From Amyelois transitella (lineage: Eukaryota > Arthropoda > Insecta > Lepidoptera > Pyralidae): a stretch of DNA of 64,000 nucleotides. The DNA lies in contig NC_083525.1 of NCBI RefSeq assembly GCF_032362555.1, positions 7,921,501 through 7,985,500 on the forward strand, read 5' to 3'. A program made the translations under genes and the position numbers. Each line of letters begins with the position of its first letter. Position 1 is the first letter of the stretch. This document shows positions 48,748 to 58,600 of the stretch, one piece after another. The notes under the pieces are model-generated. The model was not told where the DNA came from and did no database searches. It saw only the letters and a program-made list of their open reading frames with translations.

Positions 48748-49046
48748 CATACAAACATATGGTCACGTCTATATCCGTTGCAGGGCAGATAAAGCCAACA
48801 GTCTTGAAAAGACTGATAGGCCACGTTCAGCTATTTGGCTTAATGATAGAATTGAGATTCAAATAATGACAGGTTGCTAGCCCATCGCCTAAATAAGAAT
48901 CCCAAGTTCGTAAGCCTATCCCTTAGTCGCCTTTTACGACATCCATGGGAAAGAGATGGAGTGGTCCTCCATCAAATACAAAAGCGGCACCAATACAAAA
49001 AAGAATAGGAATTCTTTTTTGTATTAGTGCCGGGACCACACGGCAC
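48748..49046 (-). mobile_element. RTE-tailed SINE with foldback head (copy 1)
   Basis: Before the normal head comes CGGCACCAATACAAAAAAGA, facing its own inverse across AATAGGAATT; this gives a 22-bp inverted repeat. Confidence 0.85.
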
Positions 49047-49091
49047 GTCTATGTATTATTGTTTAAGTACTATTTTTAAGTACTATTTAGA

Positions 49092-49333
49092 CGGCCTCTG
49101 TGGCGCAGCGGTAGTACGCACTGTCTGTGACACCGGAGGTCCCGGGTTAAAATCCCGGCCCCGGCATGAGGAGAAAAGAACTTTCTCTGATTGGCCTGGG
49201 TCTTGGATGTTTATCTATATAAGTATTTATTATATAATATAGTATCGTTGAGTTAGTATCTTGTAACACAAGTCTCGAACTTACTTCGAGCCTAACTCAA
49301 TCTGTATTCTAATTTGTCCCGAATATATTTATT
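49092..49333 (+). mobile_element. tRNA-derived SINE (duplication copy 1)
   Basis: A box intact; the B box is GGTTAAAATCC, changed from GGTTCGAATCC, and the same change is in copy 2, so the pair share one ancestor. Confidence 0.85.
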
Positions 49334-49511
49334 TATTATTACCTCTAGCTCTGAAGCATGGCTCGCGCGACGCGCGATATGGAGTAATTCTTATTCTTAA
49401 GTTTCGGAAACAATACGATCATTAGAAACAGGATAGCGATGAACGGTCTCTATCTTTTACGGGGTAGACAGAGCTACTTCTCAAAGACTCGACGTTCCCA
49501 TTAAACTTCTC

Positions 49512-49700
49512 TTAATTAAGGACGTCCTGGTAAAGGGTCAGGTCAAAAGTACCCGAAACCGGCGAGCTTGCATAAAGTGAGTTATGAATGTGGATCAAGC
49601 GAAGGAAATATGCAGAGATCGTGGCAATTGGAAAGAGGTAGTCTCTGCCTACCCCTCCGGGAAAGAGGCGTGATTTTATGTATGTATGTATGTATGTATT
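49512..49700 (+). mobile_element. RTE-like LINE 3' end (duplication copy 1)
   Basis: GGACGTCCTGGTAAAGGGTC to GGCGTGATTTTATGTATGTA, the usual C-terminal coding block plus tail. Confidence 0.85.
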
Positions 49701-49709
49701 AAACTTCTA

Positions 49710-50008
49710 CATACATACATATGTTCACGTCTATATCCCTTGCGGGGTAGACAGAGCCAACAGTCTTGAAAGGACTGAATGGCCACGTTCAGCTATTTGG
49801 CTTAATGATAGAATTGAGATTCAAATAATGACAGGTTGCTAGCCCATCGCCTAAATAAGAATCCCAAGTTCGTAAGCCTATCCCTTAGTCGCCTTTTACG
49901 ACATCCATGGGAAAGAGATGGAGTGGTCCTCCATCAAATACAAAAGCGGCACCAATACAAAAAAGAATAGGAATTCTTTTTTGTATTAGTGCCGGGACCA
50001 CACGGCAC
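49710..50008 (-). mobile_element. RTE-tailed SINE with foldback head (copy 2)
   Basis: Same foldback as copy 1. Its tail end is closer to consensus (CCCTTGCGGGGTAGACAG) than copy 1 (CCGTTGCAGGGCAGATAA). Confidence 0.85.
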
Positions 50009-50053
50009 GTCTATGTATTATTGTTTAAGTACTATTTTTAAGTACTATTTAGA

Positions 50054-50300
50054 CGGCCTCTGTGGCGCAGCGGTAGTACGCACTGTCTGTGACACCGGAG
50101 GTCCCGGGTTAAAATCCCGGCCCCGGCATGAGGAGAAAAGAACTTTCTCTGATTGGCCTGGGTCTTGGATGTTTATCTATATAAGTATTTATTATATAAT
50201 ATAGTATCGTTGAGTTAGTATCTTGTAACACAAGTCTCGAACTTACTTCGAAGCTAACTCAATCTGTATAATTTGTCCCGAATATATTATTTATTTATTA
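50054..50300 (+). mobile_element. tRNA-derived SINE (duplication copy 2)
   Basis: It carries the same altered B box as copy 1; one small difference is TCTGTATAATTTG against TCTGTATTCTAATTTG. Confidence 0.85.
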
Positions 50301-50473
50301 TTACCTCTAGCTCTGAAGCGTGGCTCGGTTGACGCGCGATATGGAGTAATTCTTATTCTTAAGTTTCGGAAACAACACGATCATTAAAAACAGGATAGCG
50401 ATGAACGGTCTCTATCTTTTACGGGGTAGACAGAGCTACTTCTCAAAGACTCGACGTTCCCATTAAACTTCTC

Positions 50474-50652
50474 TTAATTAAGGACGTCCTGGTAAAGGGT
50501 CAGGTCAAAGTACCCGAAACCGCCGAGCTTGCATGAAGTGAGTTATGAATGTGGATGAAGCGATGAAAGTATGCAGAGGTCGTGGCAAGTTGAAAGAGGT
50601 AGTCTCTGCCTACCCCTCCGGGAAAGAGGCGTGATTTTATGTATGTATGTAA
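50474..50652 (+). mobile_element. RTE-like LINE 3' end (duplication copy 2)
   Basis: As copy 1, with GATGAAGCGATGAAAGTATG and GGCAAGTTGAAAGAGG as distinguishing changes. Confidence 0.85.
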
Positions 50653-50791
50653 TAAACTTCTCTCTTTGGAAATCTAAGATGTAACCCGTCTAGCATGACC
50701 TTAGTCAATCGATTGGTGGTTTGCGTCAACAGACTCGCCCTACGGTAGTAAAAGTTCACGACTTAAGTATCGTATATACATACTTACATCA

Positions 50792-50959
50792 GTGCCGTGT
50801 GGTTTACGGCACTCTCAAGATTCATATAGTGACAGGTTGCTAGCCCAACGCCTAAAAAAGAATCCCAAGTTATCCCTTAGTCGCCTTTTACGACATCCAT
50901 GGAAAAGAGATGGAGTGGTCCTATTCTTTTTTGTATTGGTGCCGGGAACCACACGGTAC
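50792..50959 (-). mobile_element. RTE-tailed SINE with heads at both ends
   Basis: GTGCCGTGTGGTTTACGGCA at the left faces GGGAACCACACGGTAC at the right; the tail half of the element is gone and replaced by the inverted head. Confidence 0.75.
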
Positions 50960-50962
50960 TCA

Positions 50963-51169
50963 GGAACTACTGGTTCAAATTGAAAAATTTGTGTTGAATA
51001 GACCATTTATCGAGAAAGGCTTTAAGCTATATACCAACCCGCTGCAACTATAAGAAGCGAAGAAATAATTAAAAATGGGAAAAAAAACAGGGAAAATTAT
51101 TCATCCTTGAGGGATTCAATGATGCACAAAATAACTATTCCACGCGGACGAAGTCGCGGGCACAGCTAG
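50963..51169 (+). mobile_element. Helitron-like element, 5'-truncated
   Basis: Begins at GGAACTACTGGTTCAAATTG and ends GTCGCGGGCACAGCTAG. Confidence 0.75.
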
Positions 51170-51412
51170 TTTTCTACATAAATGGCTAGACTAATAATCC
51201 AGTTTGAATCTAGCCTCGCCCACATCCGGTGGAAAACTTTTACAATTTGTAAACAAAATTATACATAGGTATAAAAACATCCTCTTTAAATCCTTTGAAG
51301 ATGCGTCGTGCATTATTAATATGAATGCACAAATGTGCATTGCATGATTGGATTCCATTTGCGTCTGTGCGTCATTCTGTGGAATACTATGTACAGTAGG
51401 TTTATCATGGAA

Positions 51413-51657
51413 TGCCGTGTGGTTCCCGGCACTTAAGAATAGGACCACTCCATGTCTATCCCATGGACGTCGTAAAAGGCGACTAAGGGATAGGCTTACA
51501 AAGTCGGGATAATTTTTAGGTGGTGGGCTAGCAATCTGTCATTGTTTGAATCTCAATTCCATCATTGAGTCATACAGCTGAACGTGGCTTTGTCTTTTCA
51601 AGACTGTTGGCTCTGTCTACCCCGTAAGGGATGTAGACGTGACTATATGTATGTGTA
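51413..51657 (+). mobile_element. RTE-tailed SINE, full length
   Basis: TGCCGTGTGGTTCCCGGCAC to GACGTGACTATATGTATGTG; short deletion before GAATAGGACC. Confidence 0.85.
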
Positions 51658-51854
51658 AAAAATTAACATCATCATCATCAATCATGAATATTATGGTTAT
51701 ACCTGAGTATATTCTCGAAGGAACTCTCACGACAACCACAATACTCGTAGAATTGTCTGCGGAATCCAAGGTCCCTATAATAGCAACATTGAGCATGGTT
51801 ACGCCATGATTTTGTTAAGTTCGAGGTCACTAGTTGCAGGCATTGCGGATTTAT

Positions 51855-52176
51855 ACAGGGTGACATTTAAAACAACTGCATCCATTTAAACACAGACTAT
51901 ACCCATGCTTCTGAGCCGTTTGAGCCTATTTTTATTTAAATTAAACGTCATCATTTTCACATTTAAAAAAAAACCCTCAAAAACTACGTCACACGCTTTA
52001 TAAAAGACCAATACACAAACTTAGTCGCCTTTTACGACATCCATGGGAACGAGATGGAGTGGTCCTATTCTTTTTTTTTTATTGGTGCCGGGAACCACAC
52101 GGCTCTTAAAACTTTTAATGTTTTTTAATACACTTAACAGTTAAATTTATGCAGTTGAATTAAAAGTCACCCTGTG
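51855..52176 (-). mobile_element. Mariner-like MITE, second copy, interrupted by a SINE fragment
   Basis: CAGGGTGACATTTAAAACAA at the left and AGTCACCCTG at the right match the ends of the element at 19649 in reverse. A minus-strand SINE head half (52018-52105) lies inside. Internal blocks CTTCTGAGCCGTTTGAGCCT and TTAAACGTCATCATTTTCAC are shared. Confidence 0.75.
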
Positions 52177-52239
52177 TATTTAACTAGTTGTCGCCCGTAG
52201 CTCTGCCTGCGTGCTCAGATACATAACAATTGTGATGAT

Positions 52240-52420
52240 TAAGATCTAAGATATTTGTAAATTGACGTCCGATGAAAATGCTGCAGTGTAATTTGTTCCG
52301 CCGCCTTCTTTAACACAAGCGCTTTGGAAGCGGTATTTAATTTTAGTGATGTGACGTCAATAAGTGATACCTTGTATTCAAATTTAAAATAAATCTATTC
52401 TATTCTATTCAACACACGAA
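52240..52420 (+). mobile_element. LINE 3'-UTR repeat with TTCTATTCTATTC tail
   Basis: GCGCTTTGGAAGCGGTATTT, then GTGACGTCAATAAGTGATAC and AAAATAAATCTATTCTATTC. It is the forward copy of the blocks seen reversed at 35690 and 38670. Confidence 0.65.
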
Positions 52421-52429
52421 AGCGACAGC

Positions 52430-52610
52430 CTCGGAAATATTGCAAGCCCATCGCCTAAAAGAAGATTTCAAAGTTTATGAGTTTATCCCTTAGTCGCCTT
52501 TTACGACATCCATGGGAAATGGAGTGAAAGAAATGAGGGGAAGATATGTGTGGGCCACTCCATCTTTTATATTTTTTTATATTTGGTACCGGGATCCACA
52601 CGGCACATAA
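52430..52610 (-). mobile_element. RTE-tailed SINE, diverged, tail missing
   Basis: GCCCATCGCCTAAAAGAAGA to GGGATCCACACGGCAC; an insertion follows GGAAATGGAGTG. Confidence 0.75.
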
Positions 52611-52784
52611 TTATGTATTTATTTTCTTATTTATGATTCGTATTGTTGAAATAATAATATTATTTGTCAATGTAATTGTATTTAATGAAAAATAAAAAGA
52701 CTAAACTTTAATTTAATTTATTGAAAAGTTAAATGACATGGAAAAGTACTTGCGAAGGCCTATTTACTCAAGAAAATACATCTT

Positions 52785-52945
52785 TACACGTCACGTCTAT
52801 ACTTATCCCTTGCGGGGTAAACAGAGCCAACAGTCTTGAAAAGTCTGAAAGGCCACGTTCAGCTGTTCGGCTTAATGATAGAGTTGAGATTCAAATAGCG
52901 ACAGGTTGCTAGCTCATCGCGTAAAGGAATAATCCCAAGTAAATT
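52785..52945 (-). mobile_element. RTE-tailed SINE, head missing
   Basis: CACGTCTATACTTATCCCTT to AAAGGAATAATCCCAAGT. Confidence 0.75.
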
Positions 52946-53470
52946 CGTTCATCCTAGGTCGCCCAAATAAATTTTGAGTTTTATACCCAATCTAAGATCA
53001 TGGTCAACCGGGATCTTCTCTTAAGAGATGACGTTAGGAAGAAGAAGAATATACAGGCAGTTTCGTATAAACAAGATACCAAAAAAATTGGGAACCCTAA
53101 CTAGGGGTCCAAAATATTTTAAACATATTTTTTTTAGTTTGTCATTTTGAAATTTAATTTTATTATTAGCATAGTTTAATTATATATTAATTCTGTATTA
53201 TATTAGAAACAGCGTTTTCCCAGAAACTCTTTTTATCACTCTCGGAGTGGAAGATTTTTTTTAAATCTATCTATAAGATTTTCTTCATAAATTCAGAAAT
53301 ATCTTATTGCGATGTGCGTTGATAAATATGTCAGTCATTAGCCGACTTATACTTACCTTGTATATGGTTTGCAAGACTTGGCACTTTTACTCGGAAATGC
53401 TGACGTAATGTATAACATCTTAAATATAAACAAAATGCGAGTATTAATTTATAATTAAACACGGGCTTTT
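52946..53470. other. Intergenic region, nothing recognised
   Basis: AT-rich; no exon, repeat family or structured element seen apart from a weak GGATCTTCTCTTAAGAGATG repeat block near 53010. Confidence 0.4.
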
Positions 53471-53473
53471 TAA

Positions 53474-53722
53474 ACATACATACATATAATCACGTCTATA
53501 TCCCTTGCGGGGTAGACAGAGCCAACAGTCTTGAAAATATTGATAGGCCACGTTCAGCTGTTTGGTTTTATGATGGAATTGAGATTCAAATAGTGACAGG
53601 TTGCTAGCCCATCGCCTAAAAGAAGAATCCCATGTTTATAAGCCTATCCTTAGTCGCCTTTTACGACATCCATGGGAACGAGATGGAGTGGTCCTATTCT
53701 TTTTTTTATTGGAGCCGGGAAC
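53474..53722 (-). mobile_element. RTE-tailed SINE, nearly full length
   Basis: ACATACATACATATAATCAC to TTATTGGAGCCGGGAACC; the last few head bases are lost. Confidence 0.85.
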
Positions 53723-53841
53723 CTTTTTAAAAGCTAATTTTATACTTATTACCTACCTAACTCAAAACCGAGGATGACGACTTGATAATTAAATGTCGAA
53801 AAGTGGAATATGAATCCTAATATGTATAAATAAAAAGTATT

Positions 53842-54113
53842 GTGCCGTGTGGTTCCCGGCACTAATAGAAAAAAGAATAGGACCACTCCATCTCTCTCCC
53901 ATGGACGTCGTAAAAGGCGACTAAGGGGTAGGCTTATTAACTTGGGATTCTTCTTTTAGGCGATGGACTAGCGACCTGTCACTATTTGAATCTCAATTCT
54001 ATCTTAAAGCCAAATAGCTAAACGTGGCCATATCAGTCTTTTCAAGACTGTTGGCTCTGTCTACCCCACAAGGGATATAGACGTGACCATATGTACATAT
54101 GTGTGTATGTATC
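53842..54113 (+). mobile_element. RTE-tailed SINE, full length
   Basis: GTGCCGTGTGGTTCCCGGCAC to GACGTGACCATATGTACATA. Confidence 0.9.
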
Positions 54114-54379
54114 AACAACACACTAATATGTGCAACCCTTGCTGCACCTTTCCACTAACTGATCAATACAATATCGACTAAAGTCACCCTAATTTGCAAT
54201 AGTGGGGTTGCAACCGGCAGCCCCCCTGGCGCCAAGACTTCCGGTCACCATTATCTATTTCCGGTTCGCTTCTAACGTGACAATATGACTTATAACTGAC
54301 GGTTACGTAAAGCTTTGATGTTTTAATTTACCTTTTGTAACAGGTTTGATGTTAAAAAAGTACATAATTTATTCATACA

Positions 54380-54612
54380 TACCTACATACGAGTATAATC
54401 ACGCCTTTTTCCCCGGAGGGGTAGGCAGAACTTCAGCTGTATGGTTTAATGATAGAACTGATTCTGGTGAGATTCAAATAGTGACAGGTTGCTAGCCCAT
54501 CGCCTAAAAAAGGAATCCCAAGTTTATAAGCCAATTCCCTTAGTCGCCCTTTACGACATCCATGGGAAAGAGACGGAGTGGTGGTGGTGGTGCCGGGAAC
54601 CACACGGCACAT
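54380..54612 (-). mobile_element. Chimeric element: LINE 3' end joined to SINE body
   Basis: The tail side reads AATCACGCCTTTTTCCCCGG and AGGGGTAGGCAGA (LINE type) and then passes directly to ACTTCAGCTGTATGGTTTAA and the SINE body, ending GGGAACCACACGGCAC. Confidence 0.75.
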
Positions 54613-54809
54613 TTTACACAAATTTATAGGGTTTTGTGTTTTAAACCTGACGATTTAAGCCAATTTTTCTCCCAATTATAGAATTCCATATAGAATTGTC
54701 CCCTCTAATAATCCGCACCCCTCGTTGGCAGGCGGGTCACGCGTAACTTAATTATTCAGCCGTTAGCCATGATTGACAGCGACTCGACGCCGCAATTTAT
54801 ATCTAATAC

Positions 54810-54976
54810 ATACATACATACATATGTTCACGTCTATATCCCTAGCGGGCTAGACAGAGCCAAAAGTTTTAAAAAGACTGATAGGCCACGTTCAGCTGTT
54901 TGGCTTAAGGAATTGAGATTCAAATTGTGATAGGTTGCTAGCCTGTCGCCTAAAAAAGAATCCCAAGTTTGTAATT
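54810..54976 (-). mobile_element. RTE-tailed SINE, head missing
   Basis: ACATACATACATACATATGT to AAAAAAGAATCCCAAGTTTG. Confidence 0.8.
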
Positions 54977-54994
54977 TATATCTAATTATATTTG

Positions 54995-55166
54995 TCAACT
55001 GTGCTGCGCAGCGTATGGTCAACTTATCTTGCATACTCTGGTGTTAAATTATTGCAATTGTCTCATACAGTATACGCATACAAACTGCGTTGCGCAACGT
55101 ATGGTCAACTCATCTTGCATACTCTGGTGTTACATTTTTGCGATTGTCTCATACAATATATAAAGC
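54995..55166 (+). promoter_or_regulatory. Two-copy 86-bp tandem repeat with palindromes and a TATA-like box
   Basis: TGCGCAGCGTATGGTCAACT at 55005 and TGCGCAACGTATGGTCAACT at ~55091 start two diverged copies. The second has the perfect palindrome CGTTGCGCAACG. ACAATATATAAAGCAGAG follows at 55155-55172. It could be an ABCA-proximal promoter about 440 bp before the first coding exon. Confidence 0.35.
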
Positions 55167-55603
55167 AGAGCTGACTGTAAAAGTGGGACAGGGCCGGCCT
55201 CGTCAAACTTTCAAGGACCAAAATTCGTTTGTCTGAAAAAAGGGAGATGATAGGAGTAACCGTAATCGTCGTATATGCACAAAAAGAGTTATAAGCGTGA
55301 AGGAAGCGGGAGGGATCTGTAAATGTAGACAGATGTGACGGTTTGTACGTATGTAACCCTTACAAACAAAAATCCCGCATCAAATTTGCAAAATTTACTT
55401 CTTTACAATCTTACTCGTATTTATATAATTCTCGTGTCAACAATGTTCGTTCCCGTGTTCCTCCGAAACGGCTCGACCCATAACTCATGAAATTTTGTGA
55501 GCATATTGAGTATATCTGATCTTTCATCTCAATGTGCAGGAAATGCGCGAACAAAGACTGCGATCTGGACTACGTGGCTGTAGGTAGCCGGCTGCGGGGC
55601 GCC

Positions 55604-58600
55604 ATGGGCACCCGCCCCCCGGCGCGATTCTGGCCCCAACTGTGGGCCACCGTCGTGAGGAACCTGCTCCTCAAGAAGCGGGACACTAGGAAAACCCTCG
55701 CTGTAAGTCCTTCTTCCAAATTATTGCCAGATATCTGATTGATCATGACGTTTTCAAGAGTGGTGTGAACCACACGGCACATTTATCTGAATACTGAATA
55801 GATATCTCTACATATATATATATATAATCACGTCTATATCCCTTGCGGGGTACTGAGACAACCTTGAAAAGACTGATAGGCTACGTTCAGCTGTTTGGCT
55901 TAATGATAGAATTGAGATTCAAATGGTGACAGGTTGCTAGCCCATCGCCTAAAAGAAGAATCCCAAGTTCAAAAACATATCTCTTAGTCGCCTCTTATGA
56001 CATCCATGGGAAAGAGAAGGAGTGGTCCTATTCTTTTTTAGCTATTGGTGTCGAGAACCACACGGCATTTACTTACTTACTGTAATTGTTCACAGGAGGT
56101 TCTTGTCCCACTATACTCTTTGGGGGTGCTGATCTTCCTCAAGATGCTGGTGCCCAACCCCAACTTCCCCGAGGTCAGGAAACCAGGGAGGATGTACCAC
56201 ATCCACCACGACGCCTTCCCTGAGAACCACTCCGTCGCTGTGGTGGCTGACTGGCAGAACGCCAATGGCACTGTTGTAAGTTATCAATTATATATGGTCA
56301 CGTCTATATCCCTTGAGGGATAGACAGAGCCAACAGTCCCGAAAAGACTGAATGGCCAGGCTCAGCCATTTGGCTTAGTGATAGAATTGAGATTCAAATA
56401 CCGAAACCCTCAAGAGTGAATAATTTTCCCAGTTTTTTTCACATATTCCATTACTTCTTCGCTACTTATAGTTGCAGCGTGATGTTATATAGCCTAAAGC
56501 CTTCCTTGATAAATGGTCTATTCAACGCAAAAATATTTTTTCAATTCGAACCTGTAGATCCTGAGATTAGGGCGTTCAAACAAACAAACTATCAAACTCT
56601 TCAGCTTTATAATATTAGTATAATAGATAATACAAAAAAATATGCTATATTTGACCGCTTAACTTATCCTTTAAGCATCCAAGATTATGAGCAGAAATTC
56701 TGACATATCACTCATATTTGTCCACAGAGCTTCCTAGAAGAGATCAACGCTCTACTCATGGAGTCTCGCCACCACGCCATCAACTGGATCCGCTATAACG
56801 ACACCATAGAGCTGAATGATGCATACCACAACGACACCAGAAACTTTCCCATCGCAATCATCTTCCATTCCGACCCAACGGCTTATGGGGAGCCTCTGCG
56901 GTAAGTATTGAATTTATTACAGTAATATATTAAAGAATGAATGCCAAACAGCTAAACGTGGCCTATGTATTAGTCTTTACAAGACTGTTAGCTCTGTCTA
57001 CCCCGCAAGGGATATAGACGTGATTATATGTATGTATGTATGTAAGTTTTTGAAAGAAATTTTCTGGGATGTAGTATCCGAATACCAATACAAAAAAAAG
57101 GACCACTCCATCTCTTTCCCATGGATGTCGTAAAATGCGACTAAGGGATAGGCTTACAAACTTGGGATTTTTTTTCAGGCGGATGGGCTAGCAACCTGTC
57201 ACTATTTGAATCTCAATTCTATCATTAAGCCAAATAGCTGAACGTGGCCATTCAGTCTTTTCAAGACTGTTGGCTCTGTCTACCCCGCAAGGGATATGGA
57301 TGTGACTATATGTATGTTAAATAGGTGATGAACATGTTAAATTTGACAAAGTTTTGGTGTAGCAATAGACGTTATCTTGGACAAGAACACGGCATTTATT
57401 TAACATCATCTCTCTTTTCCAGTTACACAATCAGAACTAACCCATCCCACGCTGGCACCCCGTCCACAAGAACCTTAACCACGTCACCAGCCAAATGCAG
57501 AGAAAGAACTGGAGTGAAAGACTGGTCTTCCGACTGGTCCAGGGGGGGGCAACTCATACCCTTGTCAGAGATGCATAGAGAAGACGCTTGTCCAGTGTTG
57601 CAATATTATTATTCAGGATTCCTGGCGCTGCAGATGCTGGTGGATTATGTAAAGATCAAGGTGCGGTTTTGTCTTTATTCTTCATCATACATACGTCACG
57701 TCACGTCACGTCTATATCCTTTGTGGGGTAGATAGAGCCAACAGTCTTGACTGATATGCCACGTTCAGCTATTCGGCTTAATGATAGAATTGAGATTAAA
57801 ATAGTGACAGGTTGATAGCCCATCGCCTAAAAAAAAGAATCCCAATTTCGTAAGTCTATCCCTTAGTCGCCTTTTACGACATCCACGGGAAAGAGATGGA
57901 GTGGTCTTATTCTTTCTTGTATTGGTGCCGGGAACCACACGGCACCAATGCACCATAATGATTTGACCACTGACGCTCTGTCACTATTTGAATCTCAATT
58001 CTATCACTAGGCCAAACAGCTGAGCGTGGCCTATCAGTCTTTTTAAAACTGGTGGCTCTGTCTACCCCGCTAGACGTGATCATATGTATGTATCTATGAT
58101 TGACAGATCGTGTGTGACCTTAGTGATATTTCCACAGCTAAAAAGCGAGAGTTTCAGCTTGGTTTGGTAGAAATATTATCTACTGTTCTACCCCTCAAGC
58201 CTCAGATTTTATCCATGTACAGTCCACAACATTTTATCATATATACAAAATATTCATGTAAAAAAATCATTACAAATTTCCTGCTGGTTCTCGACTACCA
58301 ACAGACAGAGAACCTTTTACATCCATTAATTTAAATACTAAATATGGCGAAATCTTATTTATAATGTTAATACTAAAAAAAAACCCTTTTGCTGTTTTGT
58401 TATAATGGGTTTAATTTTCTCTAATTCATTTCGCTGTTATATGTTTATTCTGTTCATATTCGTTAGTTGTATAAGTACTCTTTGTGGGGAGAGGCTGGTG
58501 TACTAAGATACAAGCCCTGCTTAGTTCAGACTCCAGTCTCTCACAAACTTACTTTGTATAGTTATAGTTAACTTTTGTATACTTACATACCTATTTTTGA

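Larger units (their letters stand above)
48748..50660. repeat. 962-bp tandem duplication of a composite repeat block
   Basis: Copy 1 is 48748-49709 and copy 2 is 49710 to ~50660. The order in each is: minus-strand RTE-tailed SINE with a foldback head, plus-strand tRNA-derived SINE, short unique spacer, then a plus-strand RTE-like LINE 3' end. Offset is constant at 962 bp over the SINE and tRNA-SINE parts; differences are a few substitutions and small indels. Confidence 0.92.

Noticed and set aside
49027-50204. Two identical 71-residue frames
   Set aside because: They are the SINE/tRNA-SINE junction inside the 962-bp duplication, not genes.
55532-55603. Extended ABCA N-terminus from the ATG at 55532
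   Set aside because: An AG at 55538-55539 after a pyrimidine-rich stretch looks like a splice acceptor, and ABCA proteins usually start close to the FWPQLW-type segment; kept only as an alternative.
58110-58334. 74-residue plus-strand frame in the ABCA intron
   Set aside because: No similarity to ABCA proteins, and exons 4 and 5 join in phase without it.
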